Source of the DNA: Flavobacterium celericrescens
Lineage (GTDB): Bacteria; Bacteroidota; Bacteroidia; Flavobacteriales; Flavobacteriaceae
Direction of reading: 5' to 3'
DNA: 64,000 nt
Assembly (NCBI RefSeq): GCF_011392075.1
Contig: NZ_JAAJBV010000001.1
Span: 186,001-250,000, forward strand
The position numbers and the translations under genes were made by a program. Positions 35,542 through 45,493 of this stretch are shown in pieces. Numbering within the stretch: position 1 is the first letter of the stretch; the number at the start of each line of letters is the position of its first letter. Under the pieces are notes generated by a model. It was given only the letters and a program-made list of their open reading frames with translations. It did not search any database and was not told the DNA's origin.

Positions 35542-36686
35542 TATTTTAAAAAAGCTTGATTTAATTGAGTTAAAATAGCTAAAATTTCTTCTTTTGTATT
35601 ATAAGAATGTAAGCAAAAACGCAACCTTTCTTGTCCTTCAGGAACAGTTGGCGAAAGAATTGCTTTTACATCAAACCCGTTTTCTTGCAATTGTGAAGCG
35701 ATATTTTTTACTTTTTCATTCCCAGGAATAACCGCACATTGAATCGCAGATTTACTATACACAAACAAAGGTTTTAAACCAAGTTGCATTTTTTGTTGGT
35801 TAAAGTATTGAATGTTTTCTTTTAACGTATTAATTGCTTCTTTTTCTGTAGTAAGATACTGATAAGCCGTTAAAATAGTAGCTACAGAATGTGGAGAAAG
35901 TCCTGTAGTATAAATAAAACTTCGTGCAAAATTGAGTAAATAATCTTTTAATTGTTGACTTCCTAAAATAGCTGCGCCATGACAGCCCAGTCCTTTTCCA
36001 AAGGTCATAATTCTAGCAAAAATAGCATTATGAAAATTTAAAGATTGACAAACTCCTTCTCCTGAATCACCAAAAACACCTAACGCATGTGCTTCATCAA
36101 CTACTAAATAAGCTTTATATTTTTCACAAAGTATAACAAGTTGCTCTATATTTGGCGCATCACCATCCATTGAAAAAACTGTTTCTGTAACTACATAAAT
36201 TACACTTTCTTCAGTTTGAAATTTTGAAAGTAGTCCTTCCAAATTTTCTGTATCATTGTGGTGAAACTTATACGCTTTTGCATGACTCATTTGAATGCCA
36301 TCACGAATTGACGCATGACACAATTCATCATAAAGAATTATATCATTTCGTTGTGGAATAGCGCTAAAAAAACCAACATTGGCATCATAACCAGAGTTAA
36401 AAATTAAAGCCGATTCAGATTGATGGAATTTTGAAATAAAATCTTCAGCTTCCATATATAAGTTATGGTTTCCTGAAATTAACCTTGAACCTGTTGCGCC
36501 ATTAATTTTTATTTTCTTTTCTAAAAGTAATTGATGCGCTTGATTGAAAATAGATTCATTTCTAGCAAATCCAAGATAATCATTTGATGAAAAATCAATC
36601 AAATGCGTTTGTGTTGGCAAAACTCGCAAAGCATTATTTGACAAGCGGTCATTTAGTTTTTCTTGTAATGATTTTGGAAGTTTCAT
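35541..36686 (-). CDS. bioF: 8-amino-7-oxononanoate synthase
   Basis: The 381-residue PLP enzyme condenses pimeloyl thioester with alanine in the first committed biotin-ring step. Family blocks: SSNDYLGFA (33-41), GATGSRLISGNH (63-74), FNSGYDAN (96-103), DEAHALGVFG (197-206) and the PLP lysine Lys231 in TFGKGLGCHGA. It heads the group bioF-DUF2007-bioD-bioA. bioB and pimelate-forming genes are not in this window. Confidence 0.94.
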   Translation of the reverse strand: MKLPKSLQEKLNDRLSNNALRVLPTQTHLIDFSSNDYLGFARNESIFNQAHQLLLEKKIKINGATGSRLISGNHNLYMEAEDFISKFHQSESALIFNSGYDANVGFFSAIPQRNDIILYDELCHASIRDGIQMSHAKAYKFHHNDTENLEGLLSKFQTEESVIYVVTETVFSMDGDAPNIEQLVILCEKYKAYLVVDEAHALGVFGDSGEGVCQSLNFHNAIFARIMTFGKGLGCHGAAILGSQQLKDYLLNFARSFIYTTGLSPHSVATILTAYQYLTTEKEAINTLKENIQYFNQQKMQLGLKPLFVYSKSAIQCAVIPGNEKVKNIASQLQENGFDVKAILSPTVPEGQERLRFCLHSYNTKEEILAILTQLNQAFLK

Positions 36687-36691
36687 AGCAT

Positions 36692-36699
36692 CAAAAATA
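36692..36699 (-). promoter_or_regulatory. -7 box of the biotin operon
   Basis: TATTTTTG on the minus strand ends five bases before the bioF ATG, just past the atpC terminator. The transcript would have almost no leader. Confidence 0.5.
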
Positions 36700-36700
36700 A

Positions 36701-36730
36701 AAAAAGTCCTGCAAATTGCAGGACTTTTTA
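36701..36730 (-). terminator. Terminator of the atpD-atpC transcript
   Basis: Perfect 13-bp arms AAAAAGTCCTGCA (36701-36713) and TGCAGGACTTTTT (36718-36730), with a four-base loop and flanking T runs, follow the atpC stop by 17 bp. Confidence 0.92.
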
Positions 36731-36747
36731 GTATAAATCTTATTGTC

Positions 36748-37029
36748 TTAGTCGGCTAAAACAATAATCTTGTTTTCATTCATTTCAATGGTACCAGAAT
36801 TTATTGGTAACCAAAATGTTTGCTCATTTACTTTATTGAATTTAGAAACAAATTCTTTTTCAATTTTAATGTTTTGAGCATTAATTTTCACATTCCCTTT
36901 TCCTAATAAAGAAACGATAGGCGCGTGATTATTTAGCATTTGAAACTCACCGTTAATTCCAGGAACTGATACCGAAGTAACTTCTCCTTTAAATAATGTA
37001 GCTTCTGGCGATACTATTTCTAAAATCAT
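36748..37029 (-). CDS. atpC: ATP synthase epsilon subunit (F1), short form
   Basis: The 93-residue protein is the N-terminal beta-sandwich of the epsilon subunit (MILEIVSPEATLFKGEVTSVSVPG, then NNHAPIVSLLGKGNVKI) without the C-terminal helical hairpin that brakes ATP hydrolysis in other bacteria. The short form is normal in Bacteroidota. It links the beta ring to the c-ring rotor. It follows atpD across an 84-bp spacer of short repeats. Confidence 0.93.
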   Translation of the reverse strand: MILEIVSPEATLFKGEVTSVSVPGINGEFQMLNNHAPIVSLLGKGNVKINAQNIKIEKEFVSKFNKVNEQTFWLPINSGTIEMNENKIIVLAD

Positions 37030-37036
37030 AACTTTA

Positions 37037-37110
37037 AGTGATTAGTGATTAGTGATTAGTAATTAGTGAATAGTGAGTAACTGAATACTGTGACTGAACA
37101 CTGAATACTA
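37037..37110. repeat. 7-bp and ACTGA-word repeats between atpD and atpC
   Basis: AGTGATT occurs three times in a row (37037-37057) followed by three one- or two-base variants to 37078, then a block with ACTGAATACT, GACTGAACACT and ACTGAATACT to 37110. It fills nearly the whole spacer between two genes that must be cotranscribed, since no promoter or terminator is seen in it. Confidence 0.8.
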
Positions 37111-37113
37111 AAA

Positions 37114-38628
<1,515 letters not shown>

Positions 38629-38685
38629 TTATGTATTTATTTAATAGCTAATTAATGTTGAAAAAAAGATATATTTTTTCGTGTG

Positions 38686-38693
38686 CAAAGATA
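38686..38693 (-). promoter_or_regulatory. -7 box of atpD-atpC
   Basis: TATCTTTG on the minus strand matches TAnnTTTG, 60 bases before the atpD ATG. TTGC lies about 20 bases further upstream, near the expected -33 position. Confidence 0.6.
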
Positions 38694-38741
38694 GTTTTTT
38701 CTAAAACAATTTTGCAATATATTTTTTGAATTTTTTACAAT

Positions 38742-38771
38742 AAAAAAGCGAAATTGTGAGATTTCGCTTTT
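38742..38771 (-). terminator. Terminator after glmS
   Basis: Arms AAAGCGAAAT (38745-38754) and ATTTCGCTTT (38761-38770) form a 10-bp stem with flanking A and T runs, seven bp past the glmS stop. Confidence 0.88.
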
Positions 38772-38777
38772 AAAATA

Positions 38778-40625
38778 TTATTCTACCGTTACTGATTTCG
38801 CTAAATTTCTAGGTTGATCCACATTACAACCTCTTAAAACCGCAATATGATATGACAATAATTGCAATGGAATTGTGGTCAATAACGGCGTAAATGGCTC
38901 GTTTGTTTCAGGAATTTCGATTACGTGGTCAGCTAAAGCTCTTACTTGTGTGTCTCCTTTTGTGACTACGGCAATAATTTTTCCACTTCTTGATTTTATT
39001 TCTTGAATATTACTTACCACTTTATCATAATGTCCTTTATTAGGTGCAATTACAATTACTGGCATATGCTCATCAATCAAAGCTATTGGACCGTGCTTCA
39101 TTTCTGCTGCCGGATAACCTTCTGCGTGGATATATGAAATTTCTTTTAATTTTAATGCTCCTTCTAAAGCTACTGGAAAGTTATAACCTCTTCCTAAGTA
39201 CAAACAATTGGTTGCGTCTTTGTAAATTTCGGCAATTTGTTTAGCAACATCATTTGTTGATAAGGCTTCTTGCACTTTTTCAGGCATTAATTCTAATTCC
39301 AATAAATAACGTTGGTAATCTGAATTACTCATTGTTCCTTTTGCTTTTGCTAAACGTAACGCTAACAAAGTAAGAATGGTAATTTGCGTAGTAAAGGCTT
39401 TTGTTGAAGCTACTCCAATTTCTGGACCTGCGTGTGTGTAAGCACCTGCGTGTGTTTCGCGAGAAATTGACGAACCTACAACATTACAAACTCCAAACAC
39501 AAAAGCTCCGCTTTCTTTAGCTAATTTGATCGCTGCCAAAGTATCTGCCGTTTCACCTGATTGTGAAATTGCGATAACTACATCATCTTTATTAATGATT
39601 GGATTTCTATATCGGAATTCTGAGGCATATTCTACTTCTACTGGAATTCTTGAAAATTCTTCGATAATATATTCTGCTACTAATCCTGCATGCCATGAAG
39701 TTCCACAAGCAACTATTAGGATTCGTTTTGCATTTAAAAATTTTTCTAAATTATCTTCAACCCCTGACATTTGGATAATTCCTTTGTTTGCCAAAAGCCT
39801 TCCTCTGTAAGTATCTTTGATTACGCTTGGTTGTTCATAGATTTCTTTCATCATGAAATGATCATAACCACCTTTTTCAATTTGCTCCAAGTTTAATTGA
39901 AGTTCCTGAATATAAGGATCAACCAATGAATCGTCTTTGATTTTTCTAACTTTTAACGGTTTGTGTAAGCGTACAATTGCCATTTCTTCATCTTCTAAAT
40001 AAATAGCATTAGACGTATATTCAATAAATGGAGTTGCATCTGACGCGATAAAAAACTCGTCTTCACCAATTCCAATTGCTAATGGGCTTCCTAAACGCGC
40101 TACAATAATTTCATCTGGTTTTTCAACATCGATTACTGCTATCGCATAAGCTCCAATAACTTGATTTAATGCAATTTGCACTGCTTTTCCAAGTTTACAA
40201 TTTTCTTTTTTCTTAACTTCTTCAATCAGATTTACCAATACTTCTGTATCAGTATCAGATTTGAAAGTATAACCTCTTTTGATTAATTCTTGTTTTAATG
40301 GCTCATAATTTTCGATGATTCCATTATGAATAATCACTAATTTACCTGAATTTGAGAAGTGTGGGTGTGAGTTTACATCATTAGGAACCCCGTGAGTTGC
40401 CCAACGTGTATGACCCATTCCAATTTTACCAATCGTTGTTTTCTCGCTTTCAGCTTTAGCTTCAAGGTCTGAAACTTTTCCTTTGGTTTTTGATAATTTC
40501 AAATCTTTTCCGTCATATAGCACAATACCAGCACTATCATAACCTCTATATTCTAATCTGTGTAACCCTTTTATGATTACAGGATATGCATCTCTATGAC
40601 CTATATAACCTACAATTCCACACAT
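38778..40625 (-). CDS. glmS: Glutamine-fructose-6-phosphate aminotransferase (isomerizing)
   Basis: The 615-residue enzyme makes glucosamine 6-phosphate, the first step to UDP-GlcNAc for peptidoglycan and lipid A. The N-terminal glutaminase has the nucleophile Cys2 (MCGIVGYIG) and HTRWATHG; two SIS domains follow (CGTSWHAG, SQSGETADT, and the C-terminal block ending PRNLAKSVTVE). Full length. It is the last gene of a minus-strand run with the DUF4270 lipoprotein (6 bp upstream) and the starch-synthase-like gene. Confidence 0.97.
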   Translation of the reverse strand: MCGIVGYIGHRDAYPVIIKGLHRLEYRGYDSAGIVLYDGKDLKLSKTKGKVSDLEAKAESEKTTIGKIGMGHTRWATHGVPNDVNSHPHFSNSGKLVIIHNGIIENYEPLKQELIKRGYTFKSDTDTEVLVNLIEEVKKKENCKLGKAVQIALNQVIGAYAIAVIDVEKPDEIIVARLGSPLAIGIGEDEFFIASDATPFIEYTSNAIYLEDEEMAIVRLHKPLKVRKIKDDSLVDPYIQELQLNLEQIEKGGYDHFMMKEIYEQPSVIKDTYRGRLLANKGIIQMSGVEDNLEKFLNAKRILIVACGTSWHAGLVAEYIIEEFSRIPVEVEYASEFRYRNPIINKDDVVIAISQSGETADTLAAIKLAKESGAFVFGVCNVVGSSISRETHAGAYTHAGPEIGVASTKAFTTQITILTLLALRLAKAKGTMSNSDYQRYLLELELMPEKVQEALSTNDVAKQIAEIYKDATNCLYLGRGYNFPVALEGALKLKEISYIHAEGYPAAEMKHGPIALIDEHMPVIVIAPNKGHYDKVVSNIQEIKSRSGKIIAVVTKGDTQVRALADHVIEIPETNEPFTPLLTTIPLQLLSYHIAVLRGCNVDQPRNLAKSVTVE

Positions 40626-40631
40626 ATAATA

Positions 40632-42362
40632 TTAGTTAGGTTTGGTGTAAAATATTTGTAATTTTAATTTTTTTGCTTCATCCGCTGGAGCAACATTATT
40701 ACCATATAAAATAGTCCCTAATGGGTTTATGACGTTACCAATAGGTGTAAACTCTACCTCATCTCCATTAATAGATATTGGAGTTTTTAAATATGCATTA
40801 CTAGACAAATTAATGTTTTCCGTTACACATAATCCAAGTCTAATATTTTTATTTAAATCCTCATCTTCACTATTAATTATGTTTCTAATTTGGTTGGTTA
40901 TTCTAACTTTATATTTAACTGCCCTTCCATTTTCAACATCTTCCAATTCAACTATTCCTCCATAATTATACTTATTCTTTTTTGAGTTTGAACTCACAGA
41001 TGTATCAATTGAATAATCTAACAATGGCTTATTATTTGTGGCGTCAAAAAGTAAAATCCTATTTGGTTCAGAAATTGATGAATTACTCATTGCCGTTTTA
41101 TCAACATAAAAAATTAAAAAGGCATCGTTTATCAACCAATTATTAGCTCTTAAGTTTTCTAATTCTTCGGGAATGTCATCTGGATCACTATCATCTGCTC
41201 CAAACAAATCTATAAAAGCCATAGAGCCATTATTCCCTTTAATATACAATCTATCATTCCCAACAACATCATTAGAATTATTTAATGAATTTTGATAATT
41301 TGCAGCATTTGAATGATTTAATAAATTAACTGTATTTCCTCCAAATGTTAATTTCAACTTTCTTTTAGCATTAGTTGTTGTTACATTTCCATCACTATCC
41401 GTAGTCGTTATATCAGAATGATATTGTATGACAACATATCCTTTTGAAAAATCCAACATTGCCATAGCTCCAGCTCCAGCAGAGGTTTGTTGAGTTTTAA
41501 AATAAAGACCTTTAAAATATTCTTTAAAAACATTATTGTTATATAATTTCCCGTCTAACGATGCTTCTAAAATTCTGTTTTTTAAAATATTTTTATCTAA
41601 ATTTATCCACATTCCTGGATTCATCCTTTCTTTTATTATCCTTACAGTAATATCACTTTGACTACTTAGCGTTTCTCCGTCTTCATCAACGTAAACATAT
41701 GTTCCATTGTCTAATAATTTAGATTTATATAAAACTATTTCATTACTATTAAACTTAAAACTCGTATTTTGATAAATATCAGAACTTGTATTTAATTGAG
41801 CTCCTACATTTGAATCAAACTTATTTGTTTCATCTGTATAATGCTTTTGACTGTTTTGAAAGTCTTCAGCCGCACTAAAATCATTTAGATAATACCCGTT
41901 TTCATAAATCTTTAAATCAAATGTTGTATTTAAATCTCCATAAATTGAATCAAGTTCATAAATTTTTAACTTAGTGTTTTCATCAACAACTTCAGTATCT
42001 GTAGCGAAATAAGGAACATACAAATACACTGAATCCGTTGAATTAAATGTAAAATTTTCACCTATAATCTTTTCTGGTTCATTATATGTTCTTGTTAATT
42101 CTAATTGAGTTACAAAATGTGCAGTTGTAGTTCCAAAAGCAGGGTTTTCATATATCCCTAATGCGTTTACAGGCAAATTATTTGATTGAACCGCACCTGT
42201 TGGTTTTGTGTATGCAACAAGATTTTGTACTTCATACTTCTCTAAATCAAAGTGATCGTCACCTAAAACATCAGAGCCTATTGAATTAAAATCTTTATCA
42301 CAAGATACTAAACCAAATAAACCTAAAACAATTGCAGTTATTCTTATCAAACTATTCTTCAT
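40632..42362 (-). CDS. DUF4270 lipoprotein
   Basis: The 576-residue protein starts with a lipoprotein signal with lipobox GLVSC (Cys21), followed by DKDFNSIG. The rest is beta-rich and fits DUF4270: an early GDDHFDLEKYEVQNLVAYTK, and a late block ending in NPLGTILYGNN and a final strand. The family is common in Bacteroidota, usually next to a glycogen/starch synthase-like gene and glmS, as here (2 bp and 6 bp spacings). A role in surface glycan handling is possible but unproven. Confidence 0.85.
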   Translation of the reverse strand: MKNSLIRITAIVLGLFGLVSCDKDFNSIGSDVLGDDHFDLEKYEVQNLVAYTKPTGAVQSNNLPVNALGIYENPAFGTTTAHFVTQLELTRTYNEPEKIIGENFTFNSTDSVYLYVPYFATDTEVVDENTKLKIYELDSIYGDLNTTFDLKIYENGYYLNDFSAAEDFQNSQKHYTDETNKFDSNVGAQLNTSSDIYQNTSFKFNSNEIVLYKSKLLDNGTYVYVDEDGETLSSQSDITVRIIKERMNPGMWINLDKNILKNRILEASLDGKLYNNNVFKEYFKGLYFKTQQTSAGAGAMAMLDFSKGYVVIQYHSDITTTDSDGNVTTTNAKRKLKLTFGGNTVNLLNHSNAANYQNSLNNSNDVVGNDRLYIKGNNGSMAFIDLFGADDSDPDDIPEELENLRANNWLINDAFLIFYVDKTAMSNSSISEPNRILLFDATNNKPLLDYSIDTSVSSNSKKNKYNYGGIVELEDVENGRAVKYKVRITNQIRNIINSEDEDLNKNIRLGLCVTENINLSSNAYLKTPISINGDEVEFTPIGNVINPLGTILYGNNVAPADEAKKLKLQIFYTKPN

Positions 42363-42363
42363 A

Positions 42364-43170
42364 TTATAAAACTTGATTCTTAATAAATAAAGGATAAACT
42401 TCCTTCATATTTTCTTTAGTGCCGAAAGGTAAAAAAGGTTTATTTGAACTTTCTATAAATTTTGTTAAAGTTGGAGAAATCGCCTCTGACCCAACAACCA
42501 CAGCATCTGAATGCATCACTGAAAGCTTCATTATATTTTCATAAGTTGGCTTTTCTATCACATCAACTGCTTCTTTTGAAATATTATCAAACAATATTTT
42601 ATCCAATAAATTAACATCTAATTCTCCTTCAAAACCTTGCTCATAGACCGAAGATATAATTTTTGTCTCTGCAAAAATTCCTTCGTCTTTATAATAATGT
42701 TTTAAATATACTGGCAATAAAGCTGCCATCCATCCATGAACGTGAATTACATCAGGAACCCAATTTAACTTTTTAACCGTTTCAACTACTCCTTTAGCAA
42801 AGAAAATAGCTCTTTCGTCATTATCTGGATACAAAACACCTTCTTCGTCTGAAAAAGTTGCTTTTCTTTTAAAATATTCGTCATTATCAATAAAGTAAAC
42901 CTGAATTCTTTCTTTCGGAATTGAAGCTACTTTAATAATTAGAGGCATATCCATATCATTGACAACTAAGTTCATTCCAGATAAACGGATAACTTCATGC
43001 AATTGATGTCTTCTCTCGTTAATATTACCATATCTAGGCATAAAAATTCGTATTTGACCTCCTAAATCATTAATCATTTTAGGCATTTCATACGACTGCA
43101 ACGACACTTCGTTTTCAGCTAAATAAGGCACCACTTCAGATGATACATACAATATCCTCTTGTCTTCCAT
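42364..43170 (-). CDS. Starch/glycogen synthase-like protein, N-terminal half only
   Basis: The 268-residue protein matches only the N-terminal domain of GT5 starch synthases (ILYVSSEVVPYL at the start, FMPRYGNINERRH, and DVIHVHGWMAALLPVYLK near 139-156). True glycogen synthases have about 480 residues with a second Rossmann domain that binds the nucleotide sugar. The ADP-glucose-binding KTGGL motif expected after SEVVPYL is absent (AENEVSLQ instead). A glycosyltransferase reaction is therefore doubtful; it may be a binding or regulatory derivative. It leads a tight group with DUF4270 and glmS. Confidence 0.8.
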   Translation of the reverse strand: MEDKRILYVSSEVVPYLAENEVSLQSYEMPKMINDLGGQIRIFMPRYGNINERRHQLHEVIRLSGMNLVVNDMDMPLIIKVASIPKERIQVYFIDNDEYFKRKATFSDEEGVLYPDNDERAIFFAKGVVETVKKLNWVPDVIHVHGWMAALLPVYLKHYYKDEGIFAETKIISSVYEQGFEGELDVNLLDKILFDNISKEAVDVIEKPTYENIMKLSVMHSDAVVVGSEAISPTLTKFIESSNKPFLPFGTKENMKEVYPLFIKNQVL

Positions 43171-43207
43171 AATGTATTCTAGTTAATTATTGTTTTAAAA
43201 AACCTTG

Positions 43208-43254
43208 CAAAATTACAAAATTTTATGGATTTATCCACTAAAATAGTAAGTTTG
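43208..43254. promoter_or_regulatory. Divergent -7 boxes between the starch-synthase-like gene and panC
   Basis: TAATTTTG on the minus strand (43208-43215) lies 37 bases before the minus-strand ATG, and TAAGTTTG on the plus strand (43247-43254) lies 23 bases before the panC ATG. Both match TAnnTTTG. Confidence 0.5.
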
Positions 43255-43277
43255 CATCTCAATTAACCTTTATCAAA

Positions 43278-44126
43278 ATGCTCATTTTTAACAAAAAGTC
43301 TGATTTAAGTGCTTTTTTAAGCCCATTAATCAATCAAAATAAATCAATAGGATTTGTTCCAACAATGGGTGCGCTTCATGAAGGACATTTGTCTTTATTA
43401 AAAAAATCGCTTGCAGAAAACGATATCACCGTGATGAGCATTTTTGTAAATCCAACACAATTTAATAATGCGGAAGACCTTGAAAAATACCCAAGAACGC
43501 TTGAAAAAGATGTTGAAAAAATGAGCACTATTAGCAATAAAATTATTGTTTATGCCCCTGCTGTTTTAGATATTTATGAAGGAAATACCGTTTCACAATC
43601 ATTTGAATATGATGGTTTAGAACACCAAATGGAAGGACAACATAGACCTGGCCATTTTGATGGTGTAGGAACAATTGTAAAACGATTATTTGAAATTATT
43701 CAACCAAACAATGCTTATTTTGGTGAAAAAGATTTTCAACAACTCCAAATTGTAAAAAAATTAGTTTCCAAACATAAACTCCCAGTTCATATAATTGGTT
43801 GTCCTATTTTTAGAGAAAAAAGTGGCTTAGCTATGAGCTCTAGAAACGAAAGACTTTCTCCCGAAGCTAGAAAAAAAGCCGCACTAATTTTTGAGATTTT
43901 AACCGAAGCCAAAGAAATTTTTCAAGAAAAATCTATTGCAGAAACAATTCATTTTGTAGAAGAATCGTTTGAAAAACATCCTGAATTTGAATTAGAATAT
44001 TTTGAAATTGCTGACGAAGCAACACTTTTACCTATTTCTGAAAAAGAATCAGATAAAAAATATCGCGGTTTCATCGCAATTTTTATAGAGAATATCCGAT
44101 TAATTGATAATATTTCACTAAATTAA
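43278..44126 (+). CDS. panC: Pantothenate synthetase
   Basis: The 282-residue ligase joins pantoate and beta-alanine using ATP, in the cytoplasm. Signature blocks: [19 protein letters not shown] with the HIGH-like [36 protein letters not shown], and the KMSKS-like region SSRNERLS. It is divergent from the starch-synthase-like gene and is followed 13 bp later by panD, which supplies beta-alanine. Confidence 0.97.
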   Translation: MLIFNKKSDLSAFLSPLINQNKSIGFVPTMGALHEGHLSLLKKSLAENDITVMSIFVNPTQFNNAEDLEKYPRTLEKDVEKMSTISNKIIVYAPAVLDIYEGNTVSQSFEYDGLEHQMEGQHRPGHFDGVGTIVKRLFEIIQPNNAYFGEKDFQQLQIVKKLVSKHKLPVHIIGCPIFREKSGLAMSSRNERLSPEARKKAALIFEILTEAKEIFQEKSIAETIHFVEESFEKHPEFELEYFEIADEATLLPISEKESDKKYRGFIAIFIENIRLIDNISLN

Positions 44127-44127
44127 T

Positions 44128-44135
44128 TACCTTTG
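44128..44135 (+). promoter_or_regulatory. -7 box directly before panD
   Basis: TACCTTTG matches TAnnTTTG and ends four bases before the panD ATG at 44140, in the 13-bp panC-panD spacer. Transcription from here would start at or next to the start codon. Confidence 0.45.
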
Positions 44136-44139
44136 CATC

Positions 44140-44490
44140 ATGCAAATTCAAGTAGTAAAATCGAAAATTCATAGAGTAACCGTAACGGGTGCTGATTTGA
44201 ATTATATAGGAAGTATCACCATCGATGAAGCGTTAATGGAAGCTTCTAACATTATCGAAGGTGAAAAAGTACAAATCGTTAACATTAATAATGGAGAACG
44301 ATTAGAAACGTATGCTATCAAAGGACCAAGAAATACTGGCGAAATTACATTAAACGGACCTGCGGCTCGAAAAGTACACCGTGGCGATATCGTTATCATC
44401 ATTTCCTATGGAATTATGGATTTTGAAGAAGCAAAAAAATTCAAACCTACTTTAGTTTTTCCTAACGAAAAAGACAACTCTTTAACGTAG
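44140..44490 (+). CDS. panD: Aspartate 1-decarboxylase proenzyme
   Basis: The 116-residue proenzyme cleaves itself between Gly24 and Ser25 (YIGSITID) to give a pyruvoyl group, then makes beta-alanine from aspartate. Other family blocks: [17 protein letters not shown], the Tyr/Ala-rich region with [11 protein letters not shown], and VIIISYG. Normal length. It works directly with PanC, the gene upstream. Confidence 0.97.
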   Translation: MQIQVVKSKIHRVTVTGADLNYIGSITIDEALMEASNIIEGEKVQIVNINNGERLETYAIKGPRNTGEITLNGPAARKVHRGDIVIIISYGIMDFEEAKKFKPTLVFPNEKDNSLT

Positions 44491-44491
44491 T

Positions 44492-45454
44492 TTGAAAACA
44501 CCTATTCGTAAATTTTTAAGCTTAATTATTCCATTACTCATCGGAATAGGAATAATCTATTATCAATTTACGACATTAACACCTAACGAATTAGAGAAAA
44601 TTAAAATTAGCTTTTTGAAGGCTGATTATTTTTATGTTTTTTTATCACTTTTTGTTGCTCTTTTTGGCTATTGGTCAAGAGCTTATCGCTGGAAATTTGC
44701 TTTACAGCATTTAGGTTATCAAACTAAATTTCGCAATGATTTAATGACGGTTTGTGTTTCTTATTTGGTCAATTTAACCATTCCGCGTTCAGGAGAAATT
44801 TCTAGAGCTGCTTTGCTTAAAAAATATGAAAACGTGCCCTTTGACAAAGCATTTGGAACCGTAGTTGCGGAACGCATTGTAGATATGCTAATCTTTTTGC
44901 TTTTTGTTGCCGTTGGATTTGTTTCTCAATATGACAAAATTTACTCCTTTTTGCTCGAAAAAAACGTAAAATTTGAAACTTTAATCTGGGTTTCAATTGC
45001 GGGTTTCTTAATGTTTATCATATTTATTTTAGTTTGGATTTATGCCGAATGGAAAATTATTTTAAAACTAAAACAAAAATTAGCCGGATTAATTGAAGGT
45101 ATGCAAAGTATCTTAAAAATGAAAGATAAATGGAATTACATTTTTCATTCATTTTTTATATGGTTTTCATACTTAATTATGTTTTATGTGACTATTTTCG
45201 CATTGCCTGAAACAACAAATATTAGTTTTGATGTAGTAGTTATGGGCTTTATTTTTGGCACGCTTGCTGTAGGTTTTACAAATGGAGGTCTTGGCGCTTA
45301 TCCGCTAGCGATAGCTATGATTTTTTCATTGTATGGCATTTCAAATGATATTAGTGTCGCTTTTGGATGGTTAATTTGGACATCTCAAACGCTTTTAACT
45401 ATATTTCTTGGTTTATTATCTTATTTGCTTTTACCTGTATTAAATAAGAAATAA
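44492..45454 (+). CDS. Flippase-like integral membrane protein (LPG synthetase TM-domain family)
   Basis: The 320-residue protein starts at a TTG one base after the panD stop; no ATG lies near. It has about eight spans and the conserved pattern of the YbhN / lysylphosphatidylglycerol-synthase transmembrane family: YWSRAYRWKFAL early, VSYLVNLTIPRSGEISRAALLKKYE, VAERIVDMLIFLLF, and NGGLGAYPLAIAMIFSLYGI near the end. Such proteins are thought to move or bind lipids; there is no aminoacyl-transferase domain here. Substrate unknown. Confidence 0.88.
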   Translation: MKTPIRKFLSLIIPLLIGIGIIYYQFTTLTPNELEKIKISFLKADYFYVFLSLFVALFGYWSRAYRWKFALQHLGYQTKFRNDLMTVCVSYLVNLTIPRSGEISRAALLKKYENVPFDKAFGTVVAERIVDMLIFLLFVAVGFVSQYDKIYSFLLEKNVKFETLIWVSIAGFLMFIIFILVWIYAEWKIILKLKQKLAGLIEGMQSILKMKDKWNYIFHSFFIWFSYLIMFYVTIFALPETTNISFDVVVMGFIFGTLAVGFTNGGLGAYPLAIAMIFSLYGISNDISVAFGWLIWTSQTLLTIFLGLLSYLLLPVLNKK

Positions 45455-45493
45455 ATTAGTAAATTGCTACTCCATTTAACCAAACTATTTATA

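Noticed and set aside
40626..40631. glmS ribozyme in the glmS leader
   Set aside because: Only six bases separate glmS from the DUF4270 gene, which leaves no room for the ribozyme.
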